Assembly (NCBI GenBank): GCA_020883125.1
Contig: JAHREW010000031.1
Span: 1 to 64,000, forward strand
Direction of reading: 5' to 3'
DNA length: 64,000 bases
Source: Microcoleus sp. CAWBG506
Lineage (GTDB): Bacteria; Cyanobacteriota; Cyanobacteriia; Cyanobacteriales; Microcoleaceae
Shown here piece after piece: positions 27,966 to 37,896 of the stretch. The translations under genes and the position numbers were made by a program. Numbering within the stretch: the stretch's first letter is position 1; the number at the start of each line of letters is the position of its first letter. The notes below the pieces were generated by a model. That model was not told where the DNA came from and ran no database searches. It saw only the letters and a list, made by a program, of their open reading frames with translations.

Positions 27966-28237
27966 TCGGATTGCATCCAGGACTTTGACATACTCACCGG
28001 CAGATGAGCGCGGTGATTCTTGACGCTTCACCGACTGACGCTACCAAAGGTAGTCTTACTCTGTCTCTGCGTCCGTTTACAGTCGTGGCAATGCCCTGTC
28101 CCGACTTTATTTATATTTTTGGCTGCGTTTTCATCTCGATCGTGTTCAGTACCACAGTTCAAACACTGAACCGATCGGACTTTGAGATCGAGTTTACCCC
28201 ATCTAAAACCACAATCTGAGCCCAAGTATTCGTGAAA
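27966..28237 (-). pseudogene. tnpB: tnpB remnant (IS200/IS605-type)
   Basis: Only the C-terminal end of an RNA-guided TnpB-type nuclease remains. The zinc-ribbon half LNCGTEHDRDENAAKNI, which includes the last catalytic Asp region of the RuvC fold, is clear, followed by GHCHDCKRTQRQSKTTFG. A stop interrupts after SVSR, but the next frame continues with VKRQESPRSSAGEY, the usual tail of cyanobacterial TnpB. So the gene is both truncated upstream (stop codon about ten codons before the zinc ribbon) and frameshifted. It is a dead transposon end upstream of chlL. Confidence 0.75.
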
Positions 28238-28815
28238 ATTTACAATATTTTACAAAATCCCAGAAAGCGCATCAAAATCACCTGCAATCCCTTTCTGCTA
28301 ACTTGACTTTGACCTCGCCAGAGCCAATTAGTCGAACTCACTCCGAGTTCGCCCCATCCATCAGCGCCTGTTTCCCCAGAGTAATTTCCGACAAAAGTCC
28401 CCAACTGCCTACATCCTAGATTGCAAGGTCAAAGTCCAGATTGTTTCATAAGTAAACTTTTGTTTTATTTTTGTACCTATTTATTAAAAAGTAATACTAT
28501 AAAAGTGATTTGAAATGTAAAAAAAACCTAAAAATAGACTGTGAAATTGAAAAATAAGCTAAGATTCCCAAAGATGCAAAATAAAGTAATTTACTAGCGT
28601 TTTCATTTTAGTGCCCCCTTTCTTTTCCAATCAAGTTAGCTAATAATGCTTTCAAAGAGATAACAAAGCCGACTCCGAAAGAGAAAAAAAAGCATTGCAG
28701 TTCGGCATTGCAGTAAGGGCCTAAGAGTTGGGTATGGCAGTAAGGGCGATCGCAACATCAAAGCGTGAAACCCCAGCCCCGATCGTTTTCAGAGAAACCT
28801 ATAGGAGAACAAACA
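28238..28815. other. Leader region of chlL
   Basis: About 580 bp with no supported gene. A direct repeat GCAGTAAGGGC occurs at about 28709 and 28737. AGGAGA at 28803-28808, seven bases before the GTG at 28816, is the chlL ribosome-binding site. The chlL promoter presumably lies in the AT-rich stretch at 28440-28600. Confidence 0.5.
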
Positions 28816-29682
28816 GTGAAACTCGCAGTTTACGGAAAAGGTGGAATTGGCAAATCAACAACAAGCTGCAACATCTCCGTTGCCCTAGCCAAACGCGGCA
28901 AAAAAGTTCTGCAAATCGGTTGCGATCCAAAGCACGACAGCACATTTACCCTCACGGGCTTCCTGATTCCCACAATTATTGACACCCTTCAAGAAAAGGA
29001 CTATCACTACGAAGACGTTTGGCCTGAAGATGTCATCTACAAAGGCTACGGCGGCGTTGACTGCGTAGAAGCAGGCGGCCCCCCCGCAGGAGCTGGTTGT
29101 GGCGGCTACGTCGTGGGCGAAACCGTCAAACTGCTCAAAGAACTCAATGCCTTTGACGAATACGACATCATTCTGTTTGACGTACTAGGCGACGTCGTAT
29201 GTGGTGGTTTTGCCGCCCCATTGAACTACGCTGACTACTGCATGATTGTTACCGACAACGGATTCGATGCCCTATTTGCCGCCAACCGCATCGCCGCCTC
29301 AGTCCGCGAAAAAGCCCGCACTCACCCCCTGCGACTCGCTGGTTTAATTGGCAACCGCACCTCCAAGCGTGACTTGATTGACAAGTACATAGACTCAGTA
29401 CCCATGCCAGTGCTGGAAGTCTTGCCCCTAATTGAAGACATTCGCGTTTCTCGTGTCAAAGGCAAAACATTGTTTGAAATGGCCGAGCACGATCCATCCC
29501 TCAACTACGTCTGCGACTACTACCTCAACATCGCCGATCAAATCTTGGCAAGACCTGAAGGAGTAGTGCCCAATGACACGCCAGATCGCGAATTATTCTC
29601 CTTGCTGTCAGATTTTTATCTAAATCCAGTTCAACCTGTGGTCAAGAAAGAGGAAGATGAGCTAAACCTGATGATGGTTTAA
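28816..29682 (+). CDS. chlL: Light-independent protochlorophyllide reductase, ATP-binding iron-sulfur protein ChlL
   Basis: The product has 288 residues and is homologous to nitrogenase iron protein. It starts (GTG) [17 protein letters not shown], the P-loop, followed by [15 protein letters not shown]. The two cysteines that bridge the 4Fe-4S cluster between subunits are in [11 protein letters not shown] and [10 protein letters not shown]. ChlL dimers deliver electrons and ATP energy to ChlN-ChlB, which reduces protochlorophyllide to chlorophyllide in the dark. The open frame extends 17 codons upstream but AGGAGA places the start at this GTG. chlN lies two genes downstream; chlB is not in the window. 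Confidence 0.97.
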   Translation: MKLAVYGKGGIGKSTTSCNISVALAKRGKKVLQIGCDPKHDSTFTLTGFLIPTIIDTLQEKDYHYEDVWPEDVIYKGYGGVDCVEAGGPPAGAGCGGYVVGETVKLLKELNAFDEYDIILFDVLGDVVCGGFAAPLNYADYCMIVTDNGFDALFAANRIAASVREKARTHPLRLAGLIGNRTSKRDLIDKYIDSVPMPVLEVLPLIEDIRVSRVKGKTLFEMAEHDPSLNYVCDYYLNIADQILARPEGVVPNDTPDRELFSLLSDFYLNPVQPVVKKEEDELNLMMV

Positions 29683-29716
29683 TAGGTCTAGCGATCAGGA
29701 TGAGGATAAAGAGGTT

Positions 29717-31273
29717 ATGGCTTTTTTTGATACTTTTTCAGTTGCTCTCAAACAGAAGTGGTTGGACTACTACCAGGCAAATCGAGCTTGGCTGCTCCTG
29801 CACATGACGGCTGACAACACGGTCGCCACACCCGACGGCGGGAAAAGGCCTGTTTCTTACCTCATCCTGGGAATTGCGGCAGCTCTGGAGCCGGAACTCC
29901 AGCAATTAATGCTGCCGTTCTCAAAACTCAAGCCGGATGCAGACAGCCTCATCGAAGTTCTGGGGCTAAATTTTGACCCAGACTTAGCCCTGGGTATGTC
30001 CTCAGATACTGTTCAACCTACGGCTCAACCTACGGCTCAACCTACGGCTCAACCTACGGCTCAACCCATTGGTCAACCTACGGCTCAACCTACGGCTCAA
30101 CCCATTGGTCAATCCACTGCTGGTCAATCTCTAACTGTCACAGCACCGACCGCCGTTGCGACCCCAGTCGCTGCAACTCTCACCGCTGCTCCCGCAGCCA
30201 CCCCTGAGCCAGCAGCCCCCGCAGCCGCCACCAAATCTAATCCATTAGGCGCTGCGATATTAGCAGGAGCAGGATTAGTCGCCGGAGTAGGCGGTGCTGT
30301 CGCCATAGCGTCAGCACTTAGTTCCTCTGATGAGGAATCCTTGGAAGGGTTTGAGGATGAGGAAGAAGAGGCTGTCTCCGACTTGGACATGGATGATGAC
30401 GAAGAAGAGGCAATCTCTGACTTCGACATGGATGATGACGAAGAAGACGAGGCTGTCTCCGACTTCGACATGGATGATGAGGAAGAAGACGAGGCTGTCT
30501 CCGACTTCGATATGGATGATGACGAAGAAGACGAGGCTGTCTCCGACTTCGATATGGATGATGAGGAAGAAGAGGCTGTCTCCGACTTCGATATGGATGA
30601 TGAGGAAGAAGACGAGGCTGTCTCCGACTTCGATATGGATGATGAGGAAGAAGACGAGGCTGTCTCCGACTTCGATATGGATGATGACGAAGAAGCAGCA
30701 GCCTCTGTATCCGACTTCGATATGGATGATGAGGAAGAAGACGAGGCTGTCTCCGACTTGGACATGGATGATGACGAAGAAGCAGCAGCCTCTGTATCCA
30801 AATTCGACATGGATGATGATGACGAAGAAGCAGCCTCGACTTTGACCGAGCTGGACTTAGGTGATGACGACGAAGATGAAGAAGCCTCGGCTTTGGGTGC
30901 TTTTGACCTAGGTGATGACGACGAAGATGAAGCCTCAGAATTTGGGACTTTGACTTCAGGGGATATGGAAACAGAGATATCCGATCCCTTTGGAGAAGAA
31001 GATGAAGATTTTGTGGCGGAAGTGATACCCGACCCTTTTGGAGACGCGGCCTCCAATGACCTGGAACTCGATCTAGGCGACTTGGATGAAGATGGAATTG
31101 ACGAATTCTCTGTATCGGATGACGACGATCTCGACGATCTCGGACTTGATGATTTGGGGGAAGCGACCACCGGAGACCCTGATGAAGATGATTTAGATGC
31201 TTTAGGTTTCGGCGATTTGGATTCCGACGACGAGGATGAAGAAATTTCGGGCTTTTTGTCGGATTTTAAGTAA
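29717..31273 (+). CDS. DUF5331 protein with acidic repeats
   Basis: The product has 518 residues and is strongly acidic. Residues 1-95 (MAFFDTFSVALKQKWLDYYQ onward, with PDGGKRPVSYLILG) match DUF5331, a cyanobacterial domain usually found between chlL and chlN. Then come about eight QPTA/QPIG units (about 98-135), an Ala/Pro linker, a possible membrane or hydrophobic segment (GAAILAGAGLVAGVGGAVAI, about 175-198) and eleven copies of a 13-15-residue acidic unit SDFDMDD(D/E)EE at about 210-370, then a looser acidic tail. The repeats are nearly identical at DNA level, so copy number may vary between strains. Function unknown; location suggests a link to dark chlorophyll synthesis. Confidence 0.8.
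   Translation: MAFFDTFSVALKQKWLDYYQANRAWLLLHMTADNTVATPDGGKRPVSYLILGIAAALEPELQQLMLPFSKLKPDADSLIEVLGLNFDPDLALGMSSDTVQPTAQPTAQPTAQPTAQPIGQPTAQPTAQPIGQSTAGQSLTVTAPTAVATPVAATLTAAPAATPEPAAPAAATKSNPLGAAILAGAGLVAGVGGAVAIASALSSSDEESLEGFEDEEEEAVSDLDMDDDEEEAISDFDMDDDEEDEAVSDFDMDDEEEDEAVSDFDMDDDEEDEAVSDFDMDDEEEEAVSDFDMDDEEEDEAVSDFDMDDEEEDEAVSDFDMDDDEEAAASVSDFDMDDEEEDEAVSDLDMDDDEEAAASVSKFDMDDDDEEAASTLTELDLGDDDEDEEASALGAFDLGDDDEDEASEFGTLTSGDMETEISDPFGEEDEDFVAEVIPDPFGDAASNDLELDLGDLDEDGIDEFSVSDDDDLDDLGLDDLGEATTGDPDEDDLDALGFGDLDSDDEDEEISGFLSDFK
30350..30835. repeat. Coding tandem repeat array in the DUF5331 gene
   Basis: About eleven units of 39-45 bp, each close to GACTTCGATATGGATGATGA, code for the acidic repeat. 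The array makes long artificial open frames on the other strand. Confidence 0.85.
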
Positions 31274-31526
31274 GGTTTTGGCATCGTCCAAATCTCTCCT
31301 ATCCTTCAGGGCTCTTGCTGTTGTGAGTTTTGAGTTATTAATTATTAATCAGCTCAAACTCACAACTACCAAAAGGTATTTTGGGTTCACGGGTTTAGAT
31401 AAACTAAATGCCTGCTGTGAGGGCAGTTTCCCCCTCACACAGATCTTATTTGCTCAAATTTTGTATTCTCTTGCGTAAGATCCAGTTCCCGACAAAAAAC
31501 AATTAATTTAAACGGAGAAGATTTAG

Positions 31527-32936
<1,410 letters not shown>

Positions 32937-32955
32937 TCGTTTTTAGCCTTGCATT

Positions 32956-32988
32956 AAAAACCCGGTTTCTCCAAGAAACCGGGTTTTT
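32956..32988. terminator. Hairpin terminator after chlN
   Basis: AAAAACCCGGTTTCT pairs with AGAAACCGGGTTTTT over 15 bp, with T-runs on both strands. It separates chlN from the convergent DprA-like gene and is another copy of the window-wide palindrome. Confidence 0.8.
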
Positions 32989-33065
32989 GCCATACTTGAT
33001 ATAACTGTTTTCTGCGAGTAGTCCCAACGTCCACTAAACTTCCCGTTGAAATATCACTAAAAAGG

Positions 33066-34055
33066 TTATATATCCTTTTTTACGTCATCAAAAATGGTAA
33101 GTTGATACCCCTCTTTTTCTTCAAATTTTACTTTTTTGCCGTACCTTGGATCTTCACTATCTGTCCAAAGCGCTGTAAGTATCTCGTCAACTATTGCTCT
33201 ATTAGTCTTACGGCTTTTCATTAAGTTATGGGCTCCCTGACCTAGCAACTCCTGATTCCCTGTAGCTGTTTCTGGCATTCCTTCATAAACAGCGGCAAAT
33301 AGTGGAATTCCCATTTTGAGGCTGGCTCTGCCAGCCTCAATACTACCGCCTGTACTGCCAGCCTCAATAAGTATCATCGCACCAGAGAGAGCGCAAATTG
33401 TGTAATTTCGCTGCATAGCATTTCGTACACTCCATGCTAAACCAGGTAAGAATTCACTGACTACAGCGACCTTCTCCCAGTCCAATAATGCCTTCAACTC
33501 ACGCTTAACCTTAAAGTTAAATATCCCTTCAGCCAGTACCAAAGTTGTTGTCCCACCACATTCCAGTGCCGCTCGGTGAGTCATCATATCAACTCCTGCT
33601 GCATAGCCAGATACGATATTAACTCCTTTACTCCCAAGTTGCTCTGCACAGTCAAGGGCTGTTGCTAAACCTTTGTCAGTCGCTTTTCGAGAGCCACAAA
33701 ATCCTACTGAGGGCTTATGGAGAAGCCTGGGATTTCCAAGGACTGTCAAAAGTGGTGGAGCCTTCTTACCTAGTAGAACACGCAAGCGTTCAGGGTAGCT
33801 TTCTTCGGAGATCGGCAGTAAAGAGACATTCTCCTCTTGAAGTCGTTCCCAAACTTGCACAACAGAATTCTGATTTGGAAGTAGAGCATTTATCTGGGGT
33901 TTGGTCAGTACCTTTTGCAGGATATCTGGCTCCTCTAAAACTTTTGCCAGTTCCATCTGATACTGATTAGCTAAGTCCAAAACGGATTTTACTGTAACTG
34001 GTCCGATTCCAGGCGTTTCTAAAAGGCGAAGAATTGAAAAAGTAGTATTTTTCAT
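33066..34055 (-). CDS. DprA/Smf-like DNA-processing protein
   Basis: The product has 329 residues. Residues 8-30 (LLETPGIGPVTVKSVLDLA) look like a helix-hairpin-helix, then a Rossmann-like DprA fold: SVGFCGSRKATDKG (115-129), NIVSGYAAGVDMMTHRAAL (146-164), VSEFLPG (199-205) and ILIEAGSTGGSIEAGRA (229-244). Classical DprA loads RecA on incoming single-stranded DNA. This one diverges at the usual ARGID and FPxRNR motifs and lacks an obvious winged-helix tail. It overlaps the stop-start of the phosphoribosyltransferase gene by four bases (ATGA), so the two are translationally coupled. The pairing suggests a specialised conflict role rather than plain competence. Confidence 0.82.
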   Translation of the reverse strand: MKNTTFSILRLLETPGIGPVTVKSVLDLANQYQMELAKVLEEPDILQKVLTKPQINALLPNQNSVVQVWERLQEENVSLLPISEESYPERLRVLLGKKAPPLLTVLGNPRLLHKPSVGFCGSRKATDKGLATALDCAEQLGSKGVNIVSGYAAGVDMMTHRAALECGGTTTLVLAEGIFNFKVKRELKALLDWEKVAVVSEFLPGLAWSVRNAMQRNYTICALSGAMILIEAGSTGGSIEAGRASLKMGIPLFAAVYEGMPETATGNQELLGQGAHNLMKSRKTNRAIVDEILTALWTDSEDPRYGKKVKFEEKEGYQLTIFDDVKKDI

Positions 34056-34939
34056 CTACCATCTCTCCCTCTAATATTATCATCGTTACGACAGGTCTTT
34101 TCGCAAGCTAATCCCACTACATTCTTTGCACCTGCTTCTAAAAGCAGTAGAGCAACATAATTAATAGAAATGCCCGATTGATAAAGGTCATCAAGTATCA
34201 AGACCGTTTTGCCTTTAAACACATCGGGAGCCACTTGTATAGTGTTCTCCAACGCCTGTAATTTATTTTCTAAAGCAAGATTTTTGATAGGGAGTCTTTC
34301 TCTCACAGTCCAAACGGCATTGCTGAGGTTGGTCTTACCCCATTTCTTAGCTATTTTGATTGCCAGGTAAGTTGGAAGATCAAATTTTTTGTTGGGCTTG
34401 GACGGTGGCATAGCCACAATAGTATCAACAGAGTTGTAGCATTGGACTTTTTGCAGAAAGTCAAGACAAGCTTGGGCTAACTCTTCGGCTGCCGAAAATG
34501 TCTCTAATGTAGCTTCAGCATTGTAAGGTTTGGCTCGACTGCGGAGGCTACCAATTTGGGTCTGAGGCTTGTTGGGATCACCATCCTCCTTGTCATAGTC
34601 TAGGGCAAAAGATAGACCTAAGCAGTCCCGAAGGGCAACGTATTGTGAAATAATGGAAAACCAGTTTTTGATCTCCTCAATTTTCTCGTCACTCACGTTT
34701 TTAAGGAAGGTATAATGGCGCGACCCGGTTTGGAAAGGACGAAAGCCAATATGGTCAACCTTACAGACCATTTCAAATGCAGGGACTAAAGTTTCCGCAA
34801 AGGGAAACGAGAGGTTCCAATCTTGGGAGTTCTGGCTAATCTCCCCAGGAGCTTTCAGGGGACGGTCAAAATCAGCTAAACGGTAGCGCCGAGGCTTCCA
34901 GTTAATCATCTCCAGAATCCGTTCCCGGTTCATAGGCAT
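34052..34939 (-). CDS. Phosphoribosyltransferase-fold protein paired with DprA-like
   Basis: The product has 295 residues from the ATG at 34939, where AGGA lies six bases upstream; the frame is open 18 codons further. The C-terminal half has a phosphoribosyltransferase fold with the PRPP-binding loop TVLILDDLYQSGISINY (about residues 245-261) and an earlier VDTIVAMPPSKPNK strand-loop. It looks like the ComF/orotate-type PRT family. The N-terminal half (RPFQTGSRHYTFLKNVSDEK) is not recognised. Together with DprA it forms a two-gene unit. The substrate base is unknown; whether it is an enzyme or a sensor is open. Confidence 0.75.
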   Translation of the reverse strand: MPMNRERILEMINWKPRRYRLADFDRPLKAPGEISQNSQDWNLSFPFAETLVPAFEMVCKVDHIGFRPFQTGSRHYTFLKNVSDEKIEEIKNWFSIISQYVALRDCLGLSFALDYDKEDGDPNKPQTQIGSLRSRAKPYNAEATLETFSAAEELAQACLDFLQKVQCYNSVDTIVAMPPSKPNKKFDLPTYLAIKIAKKWGKTNLSNAVWTVRERLPIKNLALENKLQALENTIQVAPDVFKGKTVLILDDLYQSGISINYVALLLLEAGAKNVVGLACEKTCRNDDNIRGRDGR

Positions 34940-35168
34940 TTTTAATCCTGATTGATAGGCTTTTTTAAATAGCTGTAATCTGTGCCAACACAATTTATGA
35001 TGAGCTAATCATAAGTTGTAATAGCTTAGTTGACTTATAAATCAATATAACATACCTTGACCAAGCGATCAACAGAGCAGCAGACCATAGCACGCCCGTA
35101 ACACGATCGCACAAATCGCCACCTATAATTGAAACAAGCCAGTAGTTCTCCCCACTTGCAGAATCACC

Positions 35169-36227
35169 ATGAATCAGGATCGGGAAAAAGTTACCTATTC
35201 ACAGAAAACAGAGCGTCTCAAGGCGATCGCTCAGTTTATCAAAACTGTAACGCCGATGATTTGGACGATCGTCATTCTGGTAGTAATTATTCCCCTGTTA
35301 GGTAATTTTATCATTTCCAAGTCCTTAACAAATACTGCAACCACAGCAGTCATAGTTTCCCCGCCCCACGATTTTAGCAAAGTCAACCAAGACATTAAAA
35401 ACGCCATCCAAACAGCCAATACAACTGCCGAAACATTCGCATCTAAAGAATTAGATAAATGGGAAACCGAAGTCATCGCGCGCCTAGACAACAGATTCCT
35501 AGATTGGTACTTCGATTACTTCAACCAAAAAAAGATGGAGTTTACCGTACCTTTCAACTTCCTCAAATCAGCCGTAATCAACAGATTTGATATGAATGCA
35601 GCCTCTCAAGCTGTTTCCGAAAAATTAACCCAAGACTTTCAAAGAGAATTTGCCAACCGCGTATTGTTGCCAAAAAATGCTCAAATGCGGTTTCAATTAA
35701 TCACCCAAGATACCGCTAACTTGTACATAGCGGAAGTTAGCAAAAATGTGAAAGTCGTTCAAAACAATTATAACATACCTCAAACAAATTGGGACAAACA
35801 TCTCAATGATATTGCTACCACAATTAGCGACCAAGGAAACATCTCAAATTTATCATTAAAAACATTAGTTGGTGGCAGTGGCTACTTAATTGCCAAGCCA
35901 TTAATATTAGGAATGGCTACAAAAATTGGCAGCAAAGTAACCGCAAAAGTAGCCACCAAAGCCGCCGCCAAAATGGCAACCAAAACAGGCGGTACGGTGG
36001 CGAGTCAATTGGGAGTAGGTTTAATAGATCCCATTGTCGGTGTCGGGATTATCATGTGGGATTTGTGGGATTACGATCGCACAGTCAAAGTAGAAAGACC
36101 GATTTTGCGCGAACACCTGGTAAGTTACTTGAACGATTTCAAAAAGTCCCTACTGAAAAATCCAGAAACCGGAATCATGGCAGCAATTTATCAATTAGAA
36201 AGTGGCATTTTAAACTCACTTTCCTAG
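35169..36227 (+). CDS. Hypothetical membrane-anchored protein
   Basis: The product has 352 residues and I do not recognise the family. One strong membrane segment lies near the N-terminus (PMIWTIVILVVIIPLLGNFII, about 29-49). A long soluble, mostly helical region follows, then a Gly/Ala/Lys-rich stretch (KIGSKVTAKVATKAAAKMA, about 258-277) and a second hydrophobic patch (VGLIDPIVGVGIIMWDLWDY). It stands alone on the plus strand, divergent from the PRTase/DprA pair. The Lys/Ala repeat is unusual but its meaning is unknown. Confidence 0.65.
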   Translation: MNQDREKVTYSQKTERLKAIAQFIKTVTPMIWTIVILVVIIPLLGNFIISKSLTNTATTAVIVSPPHDFSKVNQDIKNAIQTANTTAETFASKELDKWETEVIARLDNRFLDWYFDYFNQKKMEFTVPFNFLKSAVINRFDMNAASQAVSEKLTQDFQREFANRVLLPKNAQMRFQLITQDTANLYIAEVSKNVKVVQNNYNIPQTNWDKHLNDIATTISDQGNISNLSLKTLVGGSGYLIAKPLILGMATKIGSKVTAKVATKAAAKMATKTGGTVASQLGVGLIDPIVGVGIIMWDLWDYDRTVKVERPILREHLVSYLNDFKKSLLKNPETGIMAAIYQLESGILNSLS

Positions 36228-36282
36228 GACTTACGCATGGGGGACAAAAAACCTGGTTTATGAACCCCGTGCGTAAGTCCCG
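36227..36282. repeat. GGACTTACGCA palindromic repeat
   Basis: AGGACTTACGCATGGGG and CCCCGTGCGTAAGTCCC form an imperfect inverted repeat just after the stop codon; part of the same sequence (GCGTAAGTCC) recurs near 56900. A common intergenic palindrome and possible terminator. Confidence 0.5.
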
Positions 36283-36372
36283 ATCTATTCTCTTCCTCTG
36301 TGTCAAGAGTGTCCTAGTAAGGTTAAATCATTCCCATACAATACCTGAAGATAAACTTGCCCTTTAATTAAC

Positions 36373-37851
36373 TCACGTTCTCAAAAACAATTTAAACCTC
36401 GTAAACACCATCACTATTACCGCCACAATTGCCGTATACCCAAATCCCCTCAAAAAACCCATAAATGGATCGGTTGCCGTCATCTCAATAATCACAGTTT
36501 CCCAGTTGTTTAACACTAGAATTGGCCACAAAATATTCGCAAATCCCACATAACCAATCATCGGATTCACCCCATTGTCAATAAATAGCTGCAACCAGCG
36601 TTTATGGTGAAACACATCGATAATTATTGTCAAGCCAATCAACATAAAAATTGCCATTCCAGTCGTTACAAAAAAGTAACTCATTGTCGCTGAATCTTTC
36701 TTGATTCCGCCTTGATAAGGCTCAAATAGTAAACCCAAAACCACCCAATAAAAACCCCATTCGTAAAGGCGATTTAATAAATTTTCCGTGACATTTCCTG
36801 GTTTTTGCAAAAAAACTAAACCAGACAAACACAGCACAAAAACTACTAAAGTCGTCTGCCACACCCATCTAGCTTGTAATCCCACAAGCAGCACTAAATT
36901 AATCGTAAACATCAAAACCATGAGCCAGAAATATCGCCGATTTTTCCAGTGAGAATACCTATCATCTTCTGGTGAATAATATTCTATCCAGCGACACAGT
37001 AAATCCCCGACAATAGTACCGGGAATCACAACAAACAAATACTTCAAATAATCAAATTGAAAAATCCAAGGTGCAGGAGAATACAGCCAAACTGACTTAA
37101 TCCAACCATCAGTTTGGGCAGATAGTCCTAGGGCTAACAGCAATCCTAATAATCCCACTCGCAACCAGGTATTTGAACGAGTAAACAGCCAAATTACAGA
37201 TCCGAAAACTGCCATATTTGCCAGCACAACTAAGATAATATCGCTACGATTGAAATCAAACCCAATTCCGTTGGGATATTTGATCCGAGATACAAATAAA
37301 AATCCAGCCATCCAAGCAGCAATGGTTATCACTTTTTGCAACCAGGAAAACTTCTTAGTTGGCCAGCGAAGAAACATGAAAAATAGGATTAAAAATCCAC
37401 ACATACCTAACCACCATTTTTGTGGGCCGGGTTCGTTGGGGTCGATGACAGTGGGTCGAATATGTTGCAGGAATATCGCAAATGAACCTAGTAGAAACCC
37501 TCTTTGTAAAATAGAAACAATAACTTTTTTTAGATCCCATCTTCTCGAAATGCGACGAGACAAAGCTAGCGGTATAGCTGCACCCATTGCAAACAGAAAA
37601 AATGGGAAAACTAAATCTACCCAAGTTAGTCCAGCTAGTTTAGGATTGAAGGCATGGATGGGTGGCGGTTCTTGGGCGTGATACATCCATGCGGGTAATG
37701 TTTTGCGGGCTATTGTCCCTGATAAAACCATCGCTAAAACTGCGATGCCACGCAGTGCATCGAGGGCATCAGCGCGTTTGGCAACCGCAGCAACAGGAAA
37801 TACATTTTCCGTTTTTGATGTGTCTTGTGGCTCTGATTTTGTGTATTCCAA
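36373..37851 (-). CDS. DUF5009 / heparan-glucosaminide acetyltransferase-like membrane protein
   Basis: The product has 492 residues with about eleven hydrophobic segments. After a soluble N-terminus it has KRADALDALRGIAVLAMVLS, the RxxxLDxxRG motif of the acyltransferase clan that includes heparan-alpha-glucosaminide N-acetyltransferase, then WVDLVFPFFLFAMGAAIPLA. Bacterial members of this DUF5009-type group are thought to acetylate sugars across the membrane. Neighbouring deacetylase and glycosyltransferase genes fit a polysaccharide-modification role, which is inference. Confidence 0.8.
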   Translation of the reverse strand: MEYTKSEPQDTSKTENVFPVAAVAKRADALDALRGIAVLAMVLSGTIARKTLPAWMYHAQEPPPIHAFNPKLAGLTWVDLVFPFFLFAMGAAIPLALSRRISRRWDLKKVIVSILQRGFLLGSFAIFLQHIRPTVIDPNEPGPQKWWLGMCGFLILFFMFLRWPTKKFSWLQKVITIAAWMAGFLFVSRIKYPNGIGFDFNRSDIILVVLANMAVFGSVIWLFTRSNTWLRVGLLGLLLALGLSAQTDGWIKSVWLYSPAPWIFQFDYLKYLFVVIPGTIVGDLLCRWIEYYSPEDDRYSHWKNRRYFWLMVLMFTINLVLLVGLQARWVWQTTLVVFVLCLSGLVFLQKPGNVTENLLNRLYEWGFYWVVLGLLFEPYQGGIKKDSATMSYFFVTTGMAIFMLIGLTIIIDVFHHKRWLQLFIDNGVNPMIGYVGFANILWPILVLNNWETVIIEMTATDPFMGFLRGFGYTAIVAVIVMVFTRFKLFLRT

Positions 37852-37896
37852 TCTACTAACCTCTCGTCTTTTGAATCAGTATATATATTAGCAAAT

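Noticed and set aside
30330-30845. A 171-codon repetitive plus-strand frame inside the DUF5331 gene
   Set aside because: It is only a shifted reading of the same 39-45-bp repeats and has no start signal.
30124-31284. A 386-codon open frame on the minus strand, very rich in serine
   Set aside because: It is the mirror of the acidic repeat array of the DUF5331 gene; the Ser-Lys pattern is the reverse of GAY/GAT codons, and the sense frame has a recognised domain and position between chlL and chlN.
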